DNA of 7,907 nucleotides. Source: Chloroflexota bacterium. Lineage in GTDB: Bacteria > Chloroflexota > Anaerolineae > Aggregatilineales > UBA2796. Shown here piece by piece: positions 5,224 to 7,907 of this stretch. Location of the stretch: contig JAGHYP010000126.1 in the NCBI GenBank assembly GCA_017743585.1, positions 1 through 7,907 on the forward strand, given 5' to 3'. Numbering within the stretch: position 1 is the first letter of the stretch; every line of letters starts with the position of its first letter. Both the position numbers and the translations under genes were made by a program. The notes below the pieces were generated by a model. The model was not told the origin of the DNA. It ran no database searches and worked only from the letters and a program-made list of their open reading frames with translations.

Positions 5224-6662
5224 CAGCCTTCAATGGCGAGTTGCTGGCGCGCTGCCTGCAGCTCAGCCGCGCGCTTGAAAGCTGCCACGATGCTGTAATA
5301 GCCTGTGCAGCGGCATAAATTGCCCGCGATGCTATCCGCGATCTGTGTTTCATCAGGCAGCGGATGCTCTTCCAGCAGCTTGGCGCCGCTCATCAAGAAG
5401 CCGGGCGTGCAATAGCCGCACTGCACAGCGTTCATCTCCACAAACGCCTGCTGAATCGGATGCAATTGCCCCGCGCCCTCCGCCAGACCTTCTATGGTCA
5501 CGATTTGGGCGCCGTGCGCGCGCGGCGCCGGCACCATGCACGCCATGACCGCCGCGCCGTCTAGGAAGACCGTGCAAGCGCCGCACTCGCCTTCGGAGCA
5601 GCCTTCCTTCGTGCCGGTCAGCTTGGCGTCCTCGCGCAGCAAGCGCAGCAAGGTTTTGTGCGCGCCGCCTGTCAGCGTGTACGGCTTGCCGTTGATCGTG
5701 GTCTGAATCGGCTGCGTGCTGTGTTCGATCAGCGCCGGCAGCGGCGCGCCGCGCCCACGATTTTCCCCCCACAGCATGGCAGGCGCGCTCGGATACGTCT
5801 TGCGCTCCTCGCCGCTGCGCAAGGCGCGCAAAGCGCGTTTGGTGAGCATAGCAGCCATAGCGAGGCGATAAGCGGCGCTGCTGCGCACGTCGTCTATCGG
5901 TCTGGTCGCTGCCGCTGCCAGCTGCGCTGCTTCTTCGATCACAGCGTCGCTCAGCGTCTTGCCGACCAAATACGCCTCGGCTTGTGGCGCGCTGATGACA
6001 GTCGGCGCGACGCAGCCGAAAGCGATGCGCGCTTGCTGCACGCGCTCGCCCTCCATGCGCAGCACAACCGCGATGTTGACCACTGAGATAGCCTGTGTGC
6101 GCCGCAAGCCGAGCTTGATGAATATGCCGCGCTCATCCGCGCCGAGCGCAGGGAAGTGAATGGCGGTCAGCATCTCATCAGGGCGCATCACCGTCCGACG
6201 GACGCCTGTGTAGAACTGATGAAGCGGCAGGCTGCGCTCGCCTTGCACAGAGGTCAGCGTCACGCTCGCGCCGAGCGCCCAGAGCGGCGTGATCGTGTCA
6301 TTGGCAGGGCTGGCGGTGATCAGGTTGCCAGCGATGGTAGCGCGGTTGCGAATTTGCGGCGCGCCAACCTCCCACGCCGCTTGAGCGAGCGGCAACGCCG
6401 CCTCGACGATCAGCGGGCTGGCGACCACTTGGTTGTGCGTGACAAGCGGGCCCAGCCGAATCTCCGCGCCATAGCGCTGAATGCTATCCAAGTTCGGCAG
6501 CCGCGAGATGTCGATCAGCGTCTCCACTTCAGGGCGCAAACGACGCTCTAATTCGATCAGCAAGTCAGTGCCGCCGGCGATCAGGCGCGCTTTCGCGCCA
6601 TGCTCTGCCAGCAGCTGCAGCGCTTCATCAAGGCGCGTCACGGTGTAGTAGTGCTTCCACAT
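5223..6662 (-). CDS. FAD-binding / [2Fe-2S] fusion protein of the molybdenum hydroxylase family (CoxM-CoxS type)
   Basis: A 479-aa cytoplasmic protein joining the medium and small subunits of a xanthine dehydrogenase / CO dehydrogenase-type enzyme, which pass electrons from a molybdenum site through two [2Fe-2S] clusters to FAD. The N-terminal part (about 1-290) is CoxM-like: LDEALQLLAEHG, then the FAD motifs AGGTDLL (29-35) and TIAGNLITASPANDT (109-123), and a CO_deh_flav_C region from about 180. After a linker (about 290-318), a plant-ferredoxin domain carries Cys355, 360, 363 and 375 (CSEGECGAC...C). A helical domain carries Cys415, 418, 450 and 452 (CGYC...CRC, with 31 residues between the pairs). 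All eight cluster ligands are present, so it looks functional. The order FAD then Fe-S is the reverse of xanthine dehydrogenases (Fe-S then FAD). A GAGG lies ten bases before the ATG. No molybdenum-binding large subunit flanks it, so substrate and exact enzyme are unknown. Confidence 0.93.
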   Translation of the reverse strand: MWKHYYTVTRLDEALQLLAEHGAKARLIAGGTDLLIELERRLRPEVETLIDISRLPNLDSIQRYGAEIRLGPLVTHNQVVASPLIVEAALPLAQAAWEVGAPQIRNRATIAGNLITASPANDTITPLWALGASVTLTSVQGERSLPLHQFYTGVRRTVMRPDEMLTAIHFPALGADERGIFIKLGLRRTQAISVVNIAVVLRMEGERVQQARIAFGCVAPTVISAPQAEAYLVGKTLSDAVIEEAAQLAAAATRPIDDVRSSAAYRLAMAAMLTKRALRALRSGEERKTYPSAPAMLWGENRGRGAPLPALIEHSTQPIQTTINGKPYTLTGGAHKTLLRLLREDAKLTGTKEGCSEGECGACTVFLDGAAVMACMVPAPRAHGAQIVTIEGLAEGAGQLHPIQQAFVEMNAVQCGYCTPGFLMSGAKLLEEHPLPDETQIADSIAGNLCRCTGYYSIVAAFKRAAELQAARQQLAIEG

Positions 6663-6713
6663 GCTGAGCGATCCTCGCCATTCAGGGGCAATGAACTCGT
6701 GCGAACTTCAGAG

Positions 6714-6719
6714 ATTATA
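6714..6719 (-). promoter_or_regulatory. Candidate -10 element of the FAD/Fe-S fusion gene
   Basis: The minus strand has a perfect TATAAT (plus-strand ATTATA at 6714-6719), 51 bp before the ATG, inside the 101-bp gap after the neighbouring gene. A start near 6707 would give a leader of about 45 nt. No good TTGACA-like box lies 16-18 bp upstream, where the DNA is GC-rich, so an activator or another sigma factor may be needed, or the match may be chance. Confidence 0.4.
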
Positions 6720-6763
6720 GCGAGGCGGGCCGCAATCGGCGCAGATGGGACAAAGGGCGCTTG

Positions 6764-7450
6764 TCACTGCAGGCTCCAAGCGAAGATGTTGCTGTAGCGG
6801 CACTCTGTGTTGCTCCGATTGCCTTCCTGATTGAAGAGCATGGTCGCGAAGCGACCACGCACAGAGCGCGCTGTGGTCTCGCGCGTGATCTCAACGCCGT
6901 TCAGGAAGAGCGTCAGCTCGTTGCCGTAGGCGATGATGGTGATCAAGTGCAGTTGCGAACTATCCAGCTCGTAGTTGGTCGCGTCAAAGCCTTCCAGCTC
7001 GTCAATGACCTTATCGAACTCAACAATGTTCTCGCCGCGATCGCGCTGCACTAGAACGATGCGCCGATCGCGCGTCAGCATGACGTAGCTGAAGTCGTCC
7101 TTGCTGACGATGCGGAACGCCATGCCACAGCCGTTGGTCTTGCCCGGCAGCTCTTGACCGCGCATCTCAAAATGCAGCACATAATCGCGCAGCGACGTGC
7201 CACGCCCGATCGGGAAATACCAGAAGCCTTCGTTGCGCACGTTGATGACCGTGCGCGGCACACTTAGTTGCCGCGAGCCGCCGCTGGGGATCAAATTCTT
7301 GCTGCGCAGCTGACGGATCAGGTCGAGCGCCTTCATGCTCGGCTTGACATCTATCGTGAGTCGCTCGGTACCGCCTTGCGCCTGAACGCTGTCGAAAGCC
7401 GCCATCGCGAACATAACGCTCAGCAGCGCGTAGATTGCCTTACGCAGCAA
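6764..7450 (-). CDS. Secreted protein, probable concanavalin/LamG-like beta-sandwich
   Basis: A 228-aa protein of unrecognised family. Residues 1-24 are a Sec signal peptide (MLRKAIYALL..., cut after SVQA). An N-terminal segment (about 28-60) leads to a domain (about 65-228) rich in alternating hydrophobic strands. Patterns such as DYVLHFEMRG (89-98), GCGMAFRI, YVMLTRDRRI, HLITIIAYGNELTLFLNGVEI and a closing CRYSNIFAWSL resemble laminin-G/DUF1080-type jelly rolls, where a strand around LNG is typical. Two cysteines (108 and 217) could form a disulfide bridge. The start is a TTG at 7450, chosen because GAGGAG lies ten bases upstream and because it gives the complete signal peptide; the first in-frame ATG (residue 13) would destroy it. 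The fold is inferred by eye and the ligand is unknown; carbohydrate or cell-surface binding is one possibility. It is separated from both neighbours by about 100 bp. Confidence 0.7.
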   Translation of the reverse strand: MLRKAIYALLSVMFAMAAFDSVQAQGGTERLTIDVKPSMKALDLIRQLRSKNLIPSGGSRQLSVPRTVINVRNEGFWYFPIGRGTSLRDYVLHFEMRGQELPGKTNGCGMAFRIVSKDDFSYVMLTRDRRIVLVQRDRGENIVEFDKVIDELEGFDATNYELDSSQLHLITIIAYGNELTLFLNGVEITRETTARSVRGRFATMLFNQEGNRSNTECRYSNIFAWSLQ

Positions 7451-7494
7451 AGTGACTCAACTCCTCGCAGGAAATGCCCGCTTTCTATCCGAAA

Positions 7495-7524
7495 ATTCTA
7501 AAAGAATCGCGCCGCTTAGCACAA
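7495..7524 (-). promoter_or_regulatory. Candidate promoter of the secreted beta-sandwich gene
   Basis: On the minus strand TTGTGC (7519-7524) is followed after 18 bases by TAGAAT (7495-7500, five of six to TATAAT), about 45 bp before the TTG start codon. The -35 match is weak (three of six). The -10 overlaps a short inverted repeat, ATTCT-AAA-AGAAT (7495-7507). The stretch is noticeably AT-richer than its surroundings. Confidence 0.35.
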
Positions 7525-7557
7525 AATCGCGGCTGAGTCGCAAAAGCCTGCAGAGAT

Positions 7558-7907
7558 TCACGGCACGCTGACCCCGAGCCGTTGCAGCGCGCGCTCAGCG
7601 CGCCGCTTGAGCGCGTCCTCAGCCTGCCGATAGACAAAACGGTAGCTCTCCACAGCGCCTTGCACATCGCCTTGATGCTCTAGCAATACGGCGAAGTAGT
7701 ATCGCGCGCGCGGATTCTGGCTATCGAGCGCCACGGCGCGCTGCAGCTCAGCGTACGCCAGCGACACTTGACCGTTGTGGAGCAGCGCGTAGCCATAATT
7801 GGCGGCAATCTCAGGATCGGCGGGCAGCGCCGCCAGCGCTTCGCGCAGGAACGCCATGCCTTCGCCGTGCAGCGCATAGTTCTCATCGGCGTAGAAGGCT
7901 GCCACAA
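7558..7907 (-). CDS. TPR-repeat protein, C-terminal part (5' end outside window)
   Basis: The last 115 codons and the stop (TGA at 7558-7560) of a gene entering from the right edge. The frame is open to the edge; a GTG at 7905 is probably an internal valine, not the start. The sequence shows tandem tetratricopeptide helices: a unit about FLREALAALPADPEIAANYG, a second about AYAELQRAVALDSQNPRARY with YYFAVLLEHQGD, and a third about AVESYRFVYRQAEDALKRRA. They carry the usual small and aromatic positions and the DPE/NPR turns at repeat junctions. TPR proteins are protein-interaction scaffolds; with only the C-terminus visible, partner and location cannot be stated. A weak GCCGC/GCGGC stem without a proper T run lies downstream. 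The next gene on the strand starts about 107 bp further on and has its own candidate promoter. Confidence 0.82.
   Translation of the reverse strand, partial: VAAFYADENYALHGEGMAFLREALAALPADPEIAANYGYALLHNGQVSLAYAELQRAVALDSQNPRARYYFAVLLEHQGDVQGAVESYRFVYRQAEDALKRRAERALQRLGVSVP

Noticed and set aside
6738..6763. Short GACAA/TTGTC stem after the stop of the secreted beta-sandwich gene
   Set aside because: Only five base pairs and no T run; too weak to call a terminator.
7511..7533. GCCGC/GCGGC stem downstream of the TPR gene as a terminator
   Set aside because: Five-base stem with a 13-base loop and no direct T run; also overlaps the candidate promoter of the next gene.

Overview
The window looks like chromosomal DNA from a GC-rich bacterium, most likely a member of the Chloroflexota. 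This is inferred from three things: a secreted lipoprotein with a Pro/Thr-rich stretch after its lipobox, peptide-type ABC permeases in which the DppB-like subunit has an extended first extracytoplasmic loop, and a protein fusing a CoxM-like FAD domain to a CoxS-like [2Fe-2S] domain. No rRNA, tRNA, CRISPR array, insertion sequence or phage gene was seen. Overall this is housekeeping and accessory metabolism, not an obvious new defence or mobile system.

Left part (1-4232, all minus strand). A peptide/dipeptide-type ABC importer operon reads leftwards: substrate-binding protein (2538-4232), DppB-like permease (1403-2428), DppC-like permease (423-1391), then a partial lipoprotein gene that runs off the left edge (1-314). 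A good sigma70-like promoter lies in front of the binding protein. A strong hairpin separates the binding protein from the permeases, as expected if the binding protein is made in excess. The two ATPase genes expected for such a transporter are not in the window.

Middle (4233-5223). A 210-bp divergent region separates the importer operon from a plus-strand gene for a secreted protein with three PepSY repeats. This region holds the importer promoter and a 9-base direct repeat with an 11-bp period, which resembles a response-regulator site. The PepSY gene ends in a clear intrinsic terminator that abuts the convergent gene.

Right part (5223-7907, all minus strand). From right to left these are the C-terminal part of a TPR protein (7558-7907), a secreted beta-rich protein with a probable concanavalin/LamG-like fold and a TTG start (6764-7450), and the FAD/[2Fe-2S] fusion protein (5223-6662). 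The fusion protein should be the electron-transfer part of a molybdenum hydroxylase of the xanthine dehydrogenase / CO dehydrogenase family, but no molybdenum-binding large subunit is adjacent. Gaps of about 100 bp with candidate -10 elements suggest that these three genes are separately transcribed.

The points most worth a second look are the inverted-order FAD to Fe-S fusion without its catalytic partner, the importer without ATPases, the triple-PepSY protein with its spaced repeats upstream, and the repeat-covered, Shine-Dalgarno-less start of the DppB-like permease.
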